Shown: positions 1 to 9,058 of the stretch, in pieces
Position numbering within the stretch: position 1 is the first letter of the stretch
How the letters are laid out: each line of letters begins with the position of its first letter
Source: Rhodospirillales bacterium
Lineage (GTDB): Bacteria; Pseudomonadota; Alphaproteobacteria; Rhodospirillales; Defluviicoccaceae
Direction of reading: 5' to 3'
DNA: 56,584 nt
Assembly (NCBI GenBank): GCA_007694935.1
Contig: REES01000096.1
Span: 1 to 56,584 of the forward strand
Notes under the pieces: generated by a model
Seen by the model: only the letters and a program-made list of their open reading frames with translations
Told to the model about the DNA's origin: nothing
The model's database searches: none
Made by a program: the position numbers and the translations under genes

Positions 1-888
<888 letters not shown>

Positions 889-892
<4 letters not shown>

Positions 893-1386
893 ACCTCGAT
901 GAGGGCGGCGGCCGGCGTGAACCGTGGTGTGGACACGGTCGGCGAGGCCGCGGCCGCCACCAGGGCGCCGACCACGACGGCGGTGACGGGAATGCGAAGA
1001 CGCATCCACCAACGGGGCGCAAGGCCGCGCACCCACGCCCATCGATCCAGCAGCAGCACCGCGGTCAGGCCGGCGGCCACCGCCGCAATGCCGCGTTCCG
1101 GGGCCAGCAGCAATGCGCCCCAGGCGAGCAAGGCGGGCAGGGTGGCGGCGGACAGCAGCCCCCAGCGGCCCTTGAGCGGACCCGGTGCCGACGTGACGAA
1201 CCCCCAGTGAATGCCGCCAATGAATGACAGGATGACCGCGCCGTAGGCAATCATCGCGCGCACCGCCAGTTCGCCGGGCAGGGGGCCCGCCAGCCACGCC
1301 AGGGCTGCGCCGGCCAGAAACGGCAGCGCCCCGGCTGCCGTCAACCAGGCGGCCGCGCTCGGCACCGCAAGGCCGGCCGGCTTCAC
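889..1386 (-). CDS. DUF3429 family small integral membrane protein
   Basis: A 165-residue, strongly hydrophobic protein with about five predicted membrane segments. It contains [18 protein letters not shown], the conserved centre of the DUF3429 family. Function is unknown. It sits between an SDR oxidoreductase and DUF2256, with 4-base ATGA overlaps on both sides (its ATG at 1386-1384 overlaps the SDR stop). The three genes therefore form one translationally coupled transcript. The context, divergent from an RpoH-type sigma gene, fits a stress-linked membrane role, but that is inference. Confidence 0.85.
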
Positions 1387-2297
1387 GGCCGGCCCGGGCT
1401 GGAGCGGCGTGCCGGGCGGGCGGGCGTCGGCGATGCCGCCATCCGCGCAACCACCTCCCGCATCGCCACGCCCAACACCCGGGTGAGCAGGCAGCGCGGA
1501 AGCAGTGCCGGGGCGAGGTAGGCTTGGTCGATCCCGGTGACCTTCACCCGTTGCCGGCCAAGTGCCGCCAGCGCCTGGCGGGCGACCGTCTGCGGGTCCA
1601 TAGCACCCGGCAGGTTGCTCGCCGAGAGGCCGGCGCGCGACCCGAACTGGGACCGGGTGGCGCCGGGACAGAGAGCAAGCACGTCCACCGGCTGAGTTCG
1701 CAGTTCCTCGGCCAGACCTTCCGCAAACGACAGATCGAAGGCCTTGCTGGCGGCGTACGTGGTGAAATACGGAACGGGTGCAAAAGCGGCGGTGCTGGCA
1801 ACGATGATCAGGCCGGCCCGGCGTCGTTCCCGGCGGGCACGATCGATCATGCCCGGCAGCAGACCCCGGCTCAGCTGGACCACCGCCAGCACGTTGACGG
1901 CGGCGGTCTCGCGCTCGGCACGGGCCGAGTTGTCGATCACCGCGCCAAGCCGGCCGGTACCGGCGTTGTTGATCAGCAGGTCGATGCCGAAACCGTCGGC
2001 CCGGGCGATGAGGTCGGCTACCGCCGCCTCATCGGCGAGATCGGCGACGATGGTCTCCACCCGTCGGCCGGGCCGGTCCAGCTCCCGTCTCGCTTCGTCC
2101 AGCGTTGCGGCGTTTCGTCCGACCAGGAGCAGATCGGTTGACGCGGGCAGCACTTGGGTGAAGGCCCGGCCGATGCCGCTGGAGGCTCCGGTAACCAGCG
2201 CCCGCTGATAGGACACGGCGCCGCGTGCGGCAGGTGTACCGCCGGCCGAGGCTGCGGCAATCAGGTGGTCAAGCAAGCAGCGGTCAGAATGTGCCAT
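1383..2297 (-). CDS. SDR family NAD(P)-dependent oxidoreductase
   Basis: A classical-type short-chain dehydrogenase of 304 residues. The Rossmann nucleotide motif TGASSGIG is at about residues 36-43, NNAG follows in the middle, and the catalytic YxxxK appears in [11 protein letters not shown]. The substrate cannot be read from sequence. I chose the ATG at 2297 because a GAGAGG ribosome-binding site lies 7 bases upstream. The frame stays open 51 bases further upstream, but without a comparable site. The stop overlaps the start of the DUF3429 gene. This is the first gene of the leftward SDR-DUF3429-DUF2256 operon, divergent from rpoH. Confidence 0.88.
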   Translation of the reverse strand: MAHSDRCLLDHLIAAASAGGTPAARGAVSYQRALVTGASSGIGRAFTQVLPASTDLLLVGRNAATLDEARRELDRPGRRVETIVADLADEAAVADLIARADGFGIDLLINNAGTGRLGAVIDNSARAERETAAVNVLAVVQLSRGLLPGMIDRARRERRRAGLIIVASTAAFAPVPYFTTYAASKAFDLSFAEGLAEELRTQPVDVLALCPGATRSQFGSRAGLSASNLPGAMDPQTVARQALAALGRQRVKVTGIDQAYLAPALLPRCLLTRVLGVAMREVVARMAASPTPARPARRSSPGRP

Positions 2298-2355
2298 GCG
2301 GATGCCTCTCAGCAATTGGGATCGGCTGATTTGCGGCCGGCTGGCCACGACCCCC

Positions 2356-2385
2356 GTCGTACGGCGTGACCGCGCCGGCGGATCG
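2356..2385 (-). promoter_or_regulatory. Possible ECF-sigma-type promoter for the SDR-DUF3429-DUF2256 operon
   Basis: On the minus strand CGATCC is followed after 18 bases by TACGA. This resembles, with one mismatch in each box, the TGATCC and TAAGA boxes I recall for RpoE-ChrR-type (singlet oxygen) promoters. It lies about 60 bases upstream of the SDR start. The match is short and found by eye in GC-rich DNA, so it is only a candidate. Confidence 0.2.
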
Positions 2386-2512
2386 CTGTCCGCCGGCGAG
2401 GTGCGCGCCTGACTGGCTCCGGGGGCTCATCCGCCGCAGCCTTTTCCCCGTATTCCTGACCGAACATCGAACGAATGACGGTTTCGGCGAACCCTGAGAG
2501 AGGTGCTCCGAC

Positions 2513-3454
2513 ATGATGATGTCAAATCGGCGGTGGACGTTCCAGTCCCCACCTGATGAGTCTGTTGGCTCCTACATTCGACGCGTTCAAAAGTTCCCGT
2601 TGCTGACCGCCGAGCAGGAACTGATGCTCGCCAAACGGTTCGCGGCGAACGGCGACAAGGACGCTGCTCACGCTCTGGTTTCCAGTCACCTCCGGTTGGT
2701 CGCGAAGATCGCCATGGGGTACCGCGGCTATGGCCTGCCGGTGGATGAGCTGATTTCCCAGGGCAACCTCGGCCTGATGCAGGCGGTCGACCGCTTCGAT
2801 CCGGAGCGCGGGTACCGGTTGGCGACCTACGCCATGTGGTGGATTCGAGCGGCCATCCAGGAATACATCGTGCACTCCTGGTCGCTGGTGAAGATGGGTA
2901 CCACCTCGGAACAAAAGAAGCTGTTCTTCAATCTCCGCCGCATCAAGCGCCAGATCCAGGCCGTCGAGGAAGGCGACCTCCATCCGGAGAATGTGACCGA
3001 GATCGCGACCCGGCTGAAGGTTCCGGAAGCCGAGGTGGTGAGCATGAATCGGCGGCTTGCCGGCTCCGATGCTTCACTCAACGCCCCGCTGCGCGACGAA
3101 AGCGAGTCCGAGTGGCAGGATTGGCTTATGGATGAAACGGAGGATCAGGAAGCCCGTCTGGCCGCGACCCAGGAACGGGATGAGCAGCGGCGGATGTTGG
3201 GCAGTGCCATGGGGGCCCTCTCCGCACGGGAGCGCGACATCGTGTCGGAACGACACCTCAACGAGAGTCCGATGACCCTGGAGGCCTTGAGCCGGCGCTA
3301 CGGCATCTCACGCGAGCGGGTGCGGCAGATCGAGGTCGGCGCCCTGGCCAAGCTGAAGAAGGCGGTGCACAAGGAATCGCGACGAGGCGCCTTCCCTGCC
3401 ACCCGAGGCCCCGATGGCCGCGACGTCCCGTCCGGTCGGTTCTGCGCCGCCTGA
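2513..3454 (+). CDS. rpoH: RNA polymerase sigma factor, RpoH (sigma-32) family
   Basis: A 313-residue alternative sigma factor. The RpoH box QKKLFFNLRR is at residues 134-143 and separates the RpoH family from housekeeping sigma-70. Region 2 (DELISQGNLGLMQAVDRFD, then RLATYAMWWIRAAIQ) and region 4 (the helix-turn-helix around YGISRERVRQIE) are complete. The first ATG of an ATG-ATG-ATG start is preceded by GAGAGAGG at a normal distance. Alphaproteobacteria usually carry two RpoH paralogues, heat shock and oxidative/singlet-oxygen; the sequence alone does not tell me which this is. The neighbouring SDR-DUF3429-DUF2256 set hints at the oxidative-stress type. folE follows after about 170 bases. 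Confidence 0.95.
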   Translation: MMMSNRRWTFQSPPDESVGSYIRRVQKFPLLTAEQELMLAKRFAANGDKDAAHALVSSHLRLVAKIAMGYRGYGLPVDELISQGNLGLMQAVDRFDPERGYRLATYAMWWIRAAIQEYIVHSWSLVKMGTTSEQKKLFFNLRRIKRQIQAVEEGDLHPENVTEIATRLKVPEAEVVSMNRRLAGSDASLNAPLRDESESEWQDWLMDETEDQEARLAATQERDEQRRMLGSAMGALSARERDIVSERHLNESPMTLEALSRRYGISRERVRQIEVGALAKLKKAVHKESRRGAFPATRGPDGRDVPSGRFCAA

Positions 3455-3622
3455 TGGTCTTGGCCCGTGACCCGAGCGGGTGCCGGGCCAGAACCGCTCA
3501 GGCTGGGTATCCCTTCTAACATCCCTGACAACAAAATACCTGGAAGGGGAAGGCCCCACCCGCAAGACATGAACAACTTCTTCCAAACCAATCAAAATGT
3601 ACACAGAAAAGGGATCGCGATC

Positions 3623-4258
3623 GTGACCATACACACTCAGATGCAGCTTGAAGATGACTCCGAGGTGCTGCTGTCACGCCTTCGCCCGAGCCGGGCGGAG
3701 GCGGAAGCGGCGGTACGAACACTAATACTATGGGCGGGCGACGATCCGGCGCGCGAGGGACTCGCCGGGACGCCCGACCGGGTCGTCCGCGCCTATGAGG
3801 AGTTCTTCTGCGGCTATCAGGAGGACCCGGCTGCTCTGCTGTCCCGGACCTTCGAGGAGGTGGATGGCTACGACGAGATGGTGCTCCTTCGGGACATCGG
3901 TTTCGAGAGCCACTGCGAGCACCACATGGTCCCGATCATCGGCAAGGCTCATGTCGCCTATCTGCCGGACCGGCGCGTCGTCGGCATCTCCAAGCTCGCC
4001 CGGGTGGTCGAGGCGTTCGCCCGGCGCCTGCAGATCCAGGAAACCATGACGGCGCAGATTGCCAACACCATCGAACAGGTCCTGGAGCCCCGGGGTGTCG
4101 CGGTGGTGGTGGAGGCCCAGCACCAGTGCATGACCACCCGGGGCATCCGCAAGCCGGCGGTCTCCATGGTGACCAGCCGCATGCTGGGGGCGTTCCGCGA
4201 CGATCCGATGACCCGTCGGGAATTTCTTGCCATGATTTCTCCCTCGTCAGGGCGCTGA
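3623..4258 (+). CDS. folE: GTP cyclohydrolase I
   Basis: Converts GTP to dihydroneopterin triphosphate, the first step of folate/pterin synthesis. The product is 211 residues from the chosen start. The zinc ligands are visible: Cys98 and His101 in [10 protein letters not shown], and Cys169 in [21 protein letters not shown] near the C-terminus is also typical. I chose GTG at 3623, with AAAGGGA 8 bases upstream, giving the usual family length. Alternatives are ATG at 3641 (shorter) and ATG at 3569 (18 residues longer), and the N-terminal extension up to 3467 looks non-conserved. Placement after rpoH suggests stress co-expression, which is inference. Confidence 0.93.
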   Translation: MTIHTQMQLEDDSEVLLSRLRPSRAEAEAAVRTLILWAGDDPAREGLAGTPDRVVRAYEEFFCGYQEDPAALLSRTFEEVDGYDEMVLLRDIGFESHCEHHMVPIIGKAHVAYLPDRRVVGISKLARVVEAFARRLQIQETMTAQIANTIEQVLEPRGVAVVVEAQHQCMTTRGIRKPAVSMVTSRMLGAFRDDPMTRREFLAMISPSSGR

Positions 4259-4393
4259 TCACCACCCGACTTCCCCCATTCAGGTGCCAGTCCTGCGCTT
4301 ACTCCGCCCCTGCTGGATGACCGTCCGGCGGGGGCGAGGCCACTCAATCCCCAACTGAACCGCCCGAATTCCGTCGTGGTGGCCGGAAAAAGC

Positions 4394-4415
4394 ACGTCAG
4401 GCATCTGCCTGACGT
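4394..4415. repeat. Perfect inverted repeat, 10-base arms
   Basis: ACGTCAGGCA and its exact complement TGCCTGACGT are separated by two bases. No T-run follows on either strand, so it does not look like an intrinsic terminator of folE. It sits just upstream of a TTGACA box and could be an operator for the PHA-module promoter. Confidence 0.6.
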
Positions 4416-4428
4416 TGGGTGACCTGCC

Positions 4429-4457
4429 TTGACATTTCCGACACGTGGCGCGATCGT
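4429..4457 (+). promoter_or_regulatory. Possible sigma-70-like promoter upstream of the PHA module
   Basis: A perfect TTGACA is followed after 17 bases by GATCGT, which matches only half of the -10 consensus. The site would leave a leader of about 265 bases before the first MaoC gene. Weak on its own, but it is the best candidate in this interval. Confidence 0.25.
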
Positions 4458-4727
4458 GCCGCCCCGAAGGGAGGATCCGAGGGAACGCTGACGGCGGGGA
4501 CCCACAGGCTTACTGCGCCGGGTGTTTCCACGGAACCCAAGATCGGTGTCCAAGACCCGACTCGAGCCGTGCAAGTTCCGTCGAGTATCGTTGCGCGACC
4601 TCTGAGCCACGCTTTCCCTGAGCGGTCACGCCGTTGTCTTTCGGCCGGGACTGTCGGGTCCTTATCCGTGGTCGTTCCGCGTCCACAGTTTTGAGTACAG
4701 GTTCAATAAACAGCGAGGGACAAGGGG

Positions 4728-5168
4728 ATGATTGACAAGAAGCACATTGGACGGAAAACGACACCGCAGACGGTGGACGTGGAAAAGGGGCGCCTGAAGT
4801 TTTTCGCCAAGGCCATCGGTGAGACCAATCCGATCTACAGCGATGAGGAGGCAGCCAGGGCCGCCGGCTACAAGACCATCCCGGCGCCGCCGACCTTTGC
4901 ATTTTGCCTGGAGATGGAAACCAACTCATTGTGGGATAACATTGCCGCCATGGGCGTGCCGGTGGGCAAGATCCTGCACGGTTCCCAGAGCTTCACCTAC
5001 CATGCCCCGATCCATGCCGGCGATCAGATCACCTTCGAGACCACGGTGTCGGACATCTACGACAAGAAAGGTGGTGCGCTCGAGTTCATCGTGGAGGATA
5101 CCACCGCCAAGAACCAGGACGGCGCACTGGTCTGTGAACTGCAGCGGGTGATCGTCGCCCGCAACTGA
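4728..5168 (+). CDS. MaoC N-terminal (FAS1-like) hotdog dehydratase subunit, probably non-catalytic
   Basis: A 146-residue single-hotdog protein resembling the MaoC_dehydrat_N family and the HadA-type subunits of heterodimeric (R)-3-hydroxyacyl dehydratases. Where catalytic MaoC/PhaJ proteins carry GDxNPxH, this one reads GETNPIY, so the catalytic Asp is Glu and the His is Tyr. By analogy with HadA it may bind the acyl chain and pair with the next gene's product, which keeps Asp and His. PAPPTFAF after the motif is typical of the family. The start has GAGGGA 7 bases upstream. It leads a rightward set with the second MaoC gene, phaE and phaC. Confidence 0.85.
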   Translation: MIDKKHIGRKTTPQTVDVEKGRLKFFAKAIGETNPIYSDEEAARAAGYKTIPAPPTFAFCLEMETNSLWDNIAAMGVPVGKILHGSQSFTYHAPIHAGDQITFETTVSDIYDKKGGALEFIVEDTTAKNQDGALVCELQRVIVARN

Positions 5169-5197
5169 GTCCCGTATTCGGAAGGGGAGGGAACGAA

Positions 5198-5617
5198 ATG
5201 GCTGTTCCAAGTTTCGACTCCGTTAACGTAGGCGACGAGCCGATCCACCTGGAAACCGAACCGGTTGCCCGTGCGACGCTGGCGCTCTACGCCGGTGCGT
5301 CCGGCGACCACAATCCGATGCATATCGATATCGACTATGCCAAGAAGGCCGGGGAGAGCGACGTCTTCGCGCATGGCATGTTGGTCATGGCCTACCTGGG
5401 GCGGTCACTGACCGACTGGGTGCCGCAGACCGCCGTCCGCAGCTTTACCGCGCGCTTCACTGCGATAACCCGTGTGGGCGAGAAGATCATCTGCACCGGC
5501 AAGGTGGCGGAGAAACTGGAACAGGACGGCGAGAAGCGGGTGAAGGTCGAGCTGTCCGCCGCCAATCAGGACGGGCAGGTGAAGGCCGCGGGAGAGGCCA
5601 TCGTCGCACTGGCCTGA
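5198..5617 (+). CDS. MaoC-type (R)-specific enoyl-CoA hydratase/dehydratase subunit
   Basis: A 139-residue hotdog protein with the full hydratase-2 motif. YAGASGDHNPMHID supplies Asp and His at the PhaJ catalytic positions (about residues 37 and 42), followed by FAHGMLVMAYLG. Such enzymes interconvert trans-2-enoyl-CoA and (R)-3-hydroxyacyl-CoA. It lies 29 bases downstream of the non-catalytic MaoC subunit and has a GGAGGG site before the ATG. Next to phaE-phaC, the likely job of the pair is supplying (R)-3-hydroxyacyl-CoA monomer to the PHA synthase, an inference from context. A role in another dehydration step cannot be excluded. Confidence 0.88.
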   Translation: MAVPSFDSVNVGDEPIHLETEPVARATLALYAGASGDHNPMHIDIDYAKKAGESDVFAHGMLVMAYLGRSLTDWVPQTAVRSFTARFTAITRVGEKIICTGKVAEKLEQDGEKRVKVELSAANQDGQVKAAGEAIVALA

Positions 5618-5821
5618 CCAGGCCTGCGGGAGGCCAGGAGATCATGCGGCGGGATGCCTGCCATCGGCACGGGATGCACGGCCCGATGCGGGCTTCGCAG
5701 GATGACCCTGTGCCTTGCCGGGAGCAATTTCCGGCGCTCTCGGCAGTCCGCCGGGGGCATTTCGTGCGGCCGGCCCGGATGCGCCGGCGCACATGAGAGA
5801 TCACATACGGAGCGGTTGAAA

Positions 5822-5846
5822 GCCGCCGTGCAACGCATGCGGCGGC
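5822..5846 (+). promoter_or_regulatory. Hairpin just upstream of the phaE ribosome-binding site
   Basis: GCCGCCG pairs with CGGCGGC across a short loop that itself contains a TGC/GCA pairing. It lies in the 250-base gap between the second MaoC gene and phaE, about 20 bases before the phaE ATG and directly ahead of its GAGGAGG site. There is no T-run. It could attenuate, stabilise the phaE-phaC mRNA, or do nothing. Confidence 0.4.
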
Positions 5847-5867
5847 ATCATTCAGAGGAGGACCATC

Positions 5868-7070
5868 ATGGACTGGGCTGAGCAAACCAATGACGTGATC
5901 AAGCACTGGACCGATGCGCAGAAGGAGCTTTGGTCCAGTTGGATGCGCATGATGCCGGGTGCTTCGGCCGGGACCGGCGGCTGGCCCGGCATGCCCGGGA
6001 TGGGCGGCGGCTGGCCCGGCATGGGCGGCATGGGCGGCGGCTGGCCCGGCATGCCGGGGATGGGTGGCATGGGTGGCATGGGTGGTTTCGATCCCAGCCA
6101 ATGGTTGAAGACGATGGGGGAATCCTGGGCCGGACAGGGCAGTTCGGCCCAACGCGTGGCCGGCAACCTGGTGCAGACGCCGGACATGCTGGTACGCAGC
6201 ATGAACCTGCTGATGAAGGCATGGCAGGTCGTGGCGCCGAAGATCGAGGAGGGCAAGCCGTGGCAGCCTGACCTGCAAAAGGTGATGCAGGAGTGGCAGC
6301 AGCGCCTGGCCGAACTGCCGGAGCGGGCCAGCGCCACCACCAATGAATTCACCGAACTCACCAAGACCCTGTTCGAGAAGTGGACGCCGATCACCGGTCC
6401 CTGGATGCAGATGGTGGCGCAGGCGACAGCGAGCGGTCATCCCGGTGCGGCGTTCATGGGTGGCACCGCTCCGATGACGCGGATCCTGGGCTTCGAGGAA
6501 GGTCTGTTCCCGATGCTTACGGGCGTGTCCGATCTGCCTCGGGCCACCGTCGTCCGCCAGAAGATGGGCAAGATGCTGGAAGCCGTGGATGCCTTTGGCG
6601 ACCTGCGCAAGGCCCAGGCGGCTTTCCACAAGAAGATGGGCGAAGCCATGGGCACGGCGGTTGAGCGCACCATGGACCACCTGGCCAAGGTGGCGGAGAA
6701 AGGCGAGCCCATCACGAGTGTCCGCGACCTGATCCGGACCTGGTTCACTGTCGCCGACAAGACCCTCAACGAGGCGTTCACGTCCCAGAATTTCCTGGAG
6801 ACCCAGGATGACATGATCCGGGCGCTCCTGACCTACAAGGTCAAGCAGCGCGATGCCCTGGAAATCATCTACGACGCGATGGACATCCCGACCCGTACCA
6901 ACCTCGACGAGGCGTACAAGGATATCCAGGAGTTGAAGCGGGAAGTGCGCCGGCTGCGGCGTGAACTCGGCCAAGTCTCGCATGGTGCCGTGGCCGAGTC
7001 GCCAGGCAAAAAGGCGGCAGCGAAAAAAGTGTCGAAGGAGCCGGCCGGCAAGGAAGCGGCCACCTCGTAA
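5868..7070 (+). CDS. phaE: Class III poly(R)-hydroxyalkanoic acid synthase subunit PhaE
   Basis: The non-catalytic partner of PhaC in class III PHA synthases. It activates PhaC on nascent granules in the cytoplasm. The 400-residue protein begins with an amphipathic stretch (MDWAEQTNDVIKHWTDAQ) typical of PhaE. A Gly-Trp-Pro-Met repeat at residues 37-73 follows, then a helical core, the conserved DMIRALLTYKVKQRDALE segment and a predicted coiled coil (DIQELKREVRRLRREL). A Lys/Ala-rich tail resembles that of phasins. The start has GAGGAGG just upstream. phaC follows after 72 bases, and the two presumably share a transcript. Confidence 0.93.
   Translation: MDWAEQTNDVIKHWTDAQKELWSSWMRMMPGASAGTGGWPGMPGMGGGWPGMGGMGGGWPGMPGMGGMGGMGGFDPSQWLKTMGESWAGQGSSAQRVAGNLVQTPDMLVRSMNLLMKAWQVVAPKIEEGKPWQPDLQKVMQEWQQRLAELPERASATTNEFTELTKTLFEKWTPITGPWMQMVAQATASGHPGAAFMGGTAPMTRILGFEEGLFPMLTGVSDLPRATVVRQKMGKMLEAVDAFGDLRKAQAAFHKKMGEAMGTAVERTMDHLAKVAEKGEPITSVRDLIRTWFTVADKTLNEAFTSQNFLETQDDMIRALLTYKVKQRDALEIIYDAMDIPTRTNLDEAYKDIQELKREVRRLRRELGQVSHGAVAESPGKKAAAKKVSKEPAGKEAATS
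5976..6086 (+). repeat. In-frame repeat encoding Gly-Trp-Pro-Gly-Met units in PhaE
   Basis: Three copies of GGWPGM recur with a 10-residue (30-base) period, followed by several GMGG triplets, at PhaE residues 37-73. It is a low-complexity segment in the variable N-terminal part of the protein and may vary in length between strains by slippage. Confidence 0.9.
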
Positions 7071-7142
7071 GCGTGACGGATCGCCGCCGCAACGCGCAGT
7101 ACGCTACGGCCACATAGCCTGGCCAGAGAGGAGATCGAAACG

Positions 7143-8249
7143 ATGACGCAGTTTCCCATTCAAATCCGGCACGATGACATCGCCCGCGAACTTGCCGAAA
7201 TCGAACGCAAGGTCGCGGTCGGGTTGGAGCGGCTGACCGACCTCAAGGAAGAAGATGTCGATATCGGCAGCTCGCCCAAGGACGTCGTCTATGAGCGCGA
7301 GACCTGGAAGCTGTACCACTACAAGCCGATGGTCGAGCCCAGCAAGATCCACCCGATCCCGATGCTTATCGTTCCACCACTGATCAACGGGTATGAAGTC
7401 GCCGATCTGCAGCCGGACCGGTCGCTCGTTCGCAACTTCCTCAAAGAAGGGATTGACGTCTATCTCGTCAACTGGGGCTATCCCAAGCGCTGTGACATGT
7501 ACCTGAAGACGGATGATTACGTCTGTGACTTTATCGACGACGCGGTCGACTTCATCCGGCGGGAACGGGATCTCGACAAGGTCAACCTGTTCGGCATCTG
7601 CCAGGGTGGTACGATGGCGACGTGCTACTCCGCGCTGTCGCCGGAAAAGGTGAAGAGCCTGGTCTTGACGGTGACGCCGATCGACTTCAGCCGCGGCAAG
7701 GTCGAGGGGCAGCCGCACGTGGGCCTGCTGTTCGAGATGGGCAAGACCGCCGATGTCGACCTGATGTTCGAGGCTTTCGGCCTGATCCCCGCCGATGTCC
7801 TCAACATCTCATTCCTGATGGCGTCGCCGTTCACCCTGATGTTCGGCAAGTACGCCGACACCATCGACATGGTGGGCGACCGTGATGCCATGCTCAACTT
7901 CCTCCGGATGGAGAAGTGGTTGTTCGGCGGTCCGGGGGTCGCCGGCGCGGTTTATCGCGACCTGGTCAAGAAGTTTCTCCAGGGCAACCAGCTGGTCAAA
8001 GGAGAACTGGAGCTGGATGGCCGCAAGGTCGACCTCGGCAATCTGAGCATGCCTGTTCTCAACATCTACGCCGAGCGTGACCACTTGGTGCCGCCGAACT
8101 GCACCATTGCGTTGGGCGAGCATGTCGGCAACAAGAAGGACTACAAGGAGCTGCCGATCAAGACGGGACACATCGGCATCTACACCGGCGGGGCCTCGCA
8201 GAAGATCCTGGCGCCCCAAGCCGCCGCGTGGCTGCGCGAGCAGAAGTAG
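7143..8249 (+). CDS. phaC: Class III poly(R)-hydroxyalkanoate synthase, catalytic subunit PhaC
   Basis: Polymerises (R)-3-hydroxyacyl-CoA into PHA. The 368-residue length fits class III (about 355-365), not the longer class I enzymes. The alpha/beta-hydrolase triad can be read directly: Cys153 in the lipase-like box GICQGG, Asp313 in ERDHLVPP and His343 in KTGHIGIYTGG. The N-terminal half has the conserved PPLINGYEVADLQPDRS and DVYLVNWGYP stretches. GAGGAGATC precedes the ATG. It works as a complex with PhaE from the preceding gene, and the MaoC pair upstream probably provides monomer. A hairpin at 8268-8301 likely ends the transcript. Confidence 0.96.
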   Translation: MTQFPIQIRHDDIARELAEIERKVAVGLERLTDLKEEDVDIGSSPKDVVYERETWKLYHYKPMVEPSKIHPIPMLIVPPLINGYEVADLQPDRSLVRNFLKEGIDVYLVNWGYPKRCDMYLKTDDYVCDFIDDAVDFIRRERDLDKVNLFGICQGGTMATCYSALSPEKVKSLVLTVTPIDFSRGKVEGQPHVGLLFEMGKTADVDLMFEAFGLIPADVLNISFLMASPFTLMFGKYADTIDMVGDRDAMLNFLRMEKWLFGGPGVAGAVYRDLVKKFLQGNQLVKGELELDGRKVDLGNLSMPVLNIYAERDHLVPPNCTIALGEHVGNKKDYKELPIKTGHIGIYTGGASQKILAPQAAAWLREQK

Positions 8250-8267
8250 GCTCCGAGACATCTGGCT

Positions 8268-8301
8268 GAGGGCGGGGGCGCGGCCAAGCGCGTCCGCCCT
8301 C
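8268..8301 (+). terminator. Putative terminator after phaC
   Basis: GAGGGCGG and CCGCCCTC flank an inner GGCGC/GCGCG pairing around a GGCCAA loop, forming a long GC-rich hairpin 19 bases after the phaC stop. No clear T-run follows (GCTTCGTC), so it is only a probable terminator. Confidence 0.5.
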
Positions 8302-8383
8302 GCTTCGTCATGACGCGACCACGGGAAGCAGGCCGGCCCGGTTGCGGGCCAAATCCGCTCTTTTGCGCCTGGATGAGGCTGCC

Positions 8384-9058
8384 ATGATTTCGATCCGTGT
8401 CGCCGCCGCCTTTGCCGAAGCCGGGGTGAGCGCTCGGCTTGGCTGCGTCTCGGCACGGGTGGAGATCCGGCGTACCGACGAGGCGTTGGAACGCACCCTG
8501 GATTGGGAAGTGTCTCGCGTGGCGGACGACAGCCAGCGGCATCCGGTCGGGGACGTCGCCCCGATCGCCGCAACCCGCCAAGCCTATCGGGCGCTCGGCA
8601 AGGACCCGAGCCGCTACCGCCCGGCGTCGGAGGCGCTGCGCCGGCGCGTTGCCGACGGCAAGGGCCTGCCGCGGGTGAACACCGCCGTCGATACCGGCAA
8701 TCTGGTGTCGCTAAGGACCGGGCATGCCGTCGGCGTGTACGACTTGGCGGCGATCACAGCCCCGGTGCTGCTGCGCCCGGGCGCCGCTGGTGAAGGCTAC
8801 GAGGCGATCGGCCGTGGTCACTTCAACCTGGAAGGGCTACCGGTTCTGACCGACGCCGAGGGGCCGTTCGGCAGTCCCTCCAGCGACAGCACCCGGACCA
8901 TGATCAGCTCAGGCACGCGGCAGATCCTCATGGTGCTCTATGCCTTCGGTCCGAGTGCCGACCTCGATCGCAACACGGCTTTCGCAGCGGCATCGGTCGG
9001 CGCCTACCTCGGTGGTCAGCACGTGGAGAGCGCGGTCGTCCAAGCGCATCCGGCCTGA
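8384..9058 (+). CDS. B3/B4 domain protein (PheRS beta-like editing domain, COG3382)
   Basis: A 224-residue stand-alone B3/B4 domain, the fold that in phenylalanyl-tRNA synthetase beta clears mischarged Tyr-tRNA. Recognisable family stretches are ATRQAYRALGKDPSRYRPAS, LPRVNTAVDTGNLVSL and YDLAAI, with an STRTMISSGT segment towards the C-terminus. Free-standing versions may act as trans-editing factors or bind small ligands; their role is not settled. I used the ATG at 8384, with GAGG 6 bases upstream, rather than the TTG at 8342. It is flanked by the phaC hairpin and a 428-base gap, so it appears monocistronic. Confidence 0.85.
   Translation: MISIRVAAAFAEAGVSARLGCVSARVEIRRTDEALERTLDWEVSRVADDSQRHPVGDVAPIAATRQAYRALGKDPSRYRPASEALRRRVADGKGLPRVNTAVDTGNLVSLRTGHAVGVYDLAAITAPVLLRPGAAGEGYEAIGRGHFNLEGLPVLTDAEGPFGSPSSDSTRTMISSGTRQILMVLYAFGPSADLDRNTAFAAASVGAYLGGQHVESAVVQAHPA

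Larger units (their letters stand above)
4259..4727 (+). other. Gene-free interval between folE and the PHA module
   Basis: About 470 bases with no convincing ORF on either strand. It contains a perfect inverted repeat (4394-4415) and a consensus -35 box (TTGACA at 4429-4434), annotated separately. The last 15 bases hold the ribosome-binding site GAGGGA of the first MaoC gene. It probably carries the promoter region of the downstream MaoC-MaoC-phaE-phaC genes. Confidence 0.6.

Noticed and set aside
5487-6983. A 498-codon leftward open frame opposite phaE and the second MaoC gene.
   Set aside because: His/Pro/Arg-rich shadow translation of strongly supported genes; high GC removes stop codons from the opposite strand.
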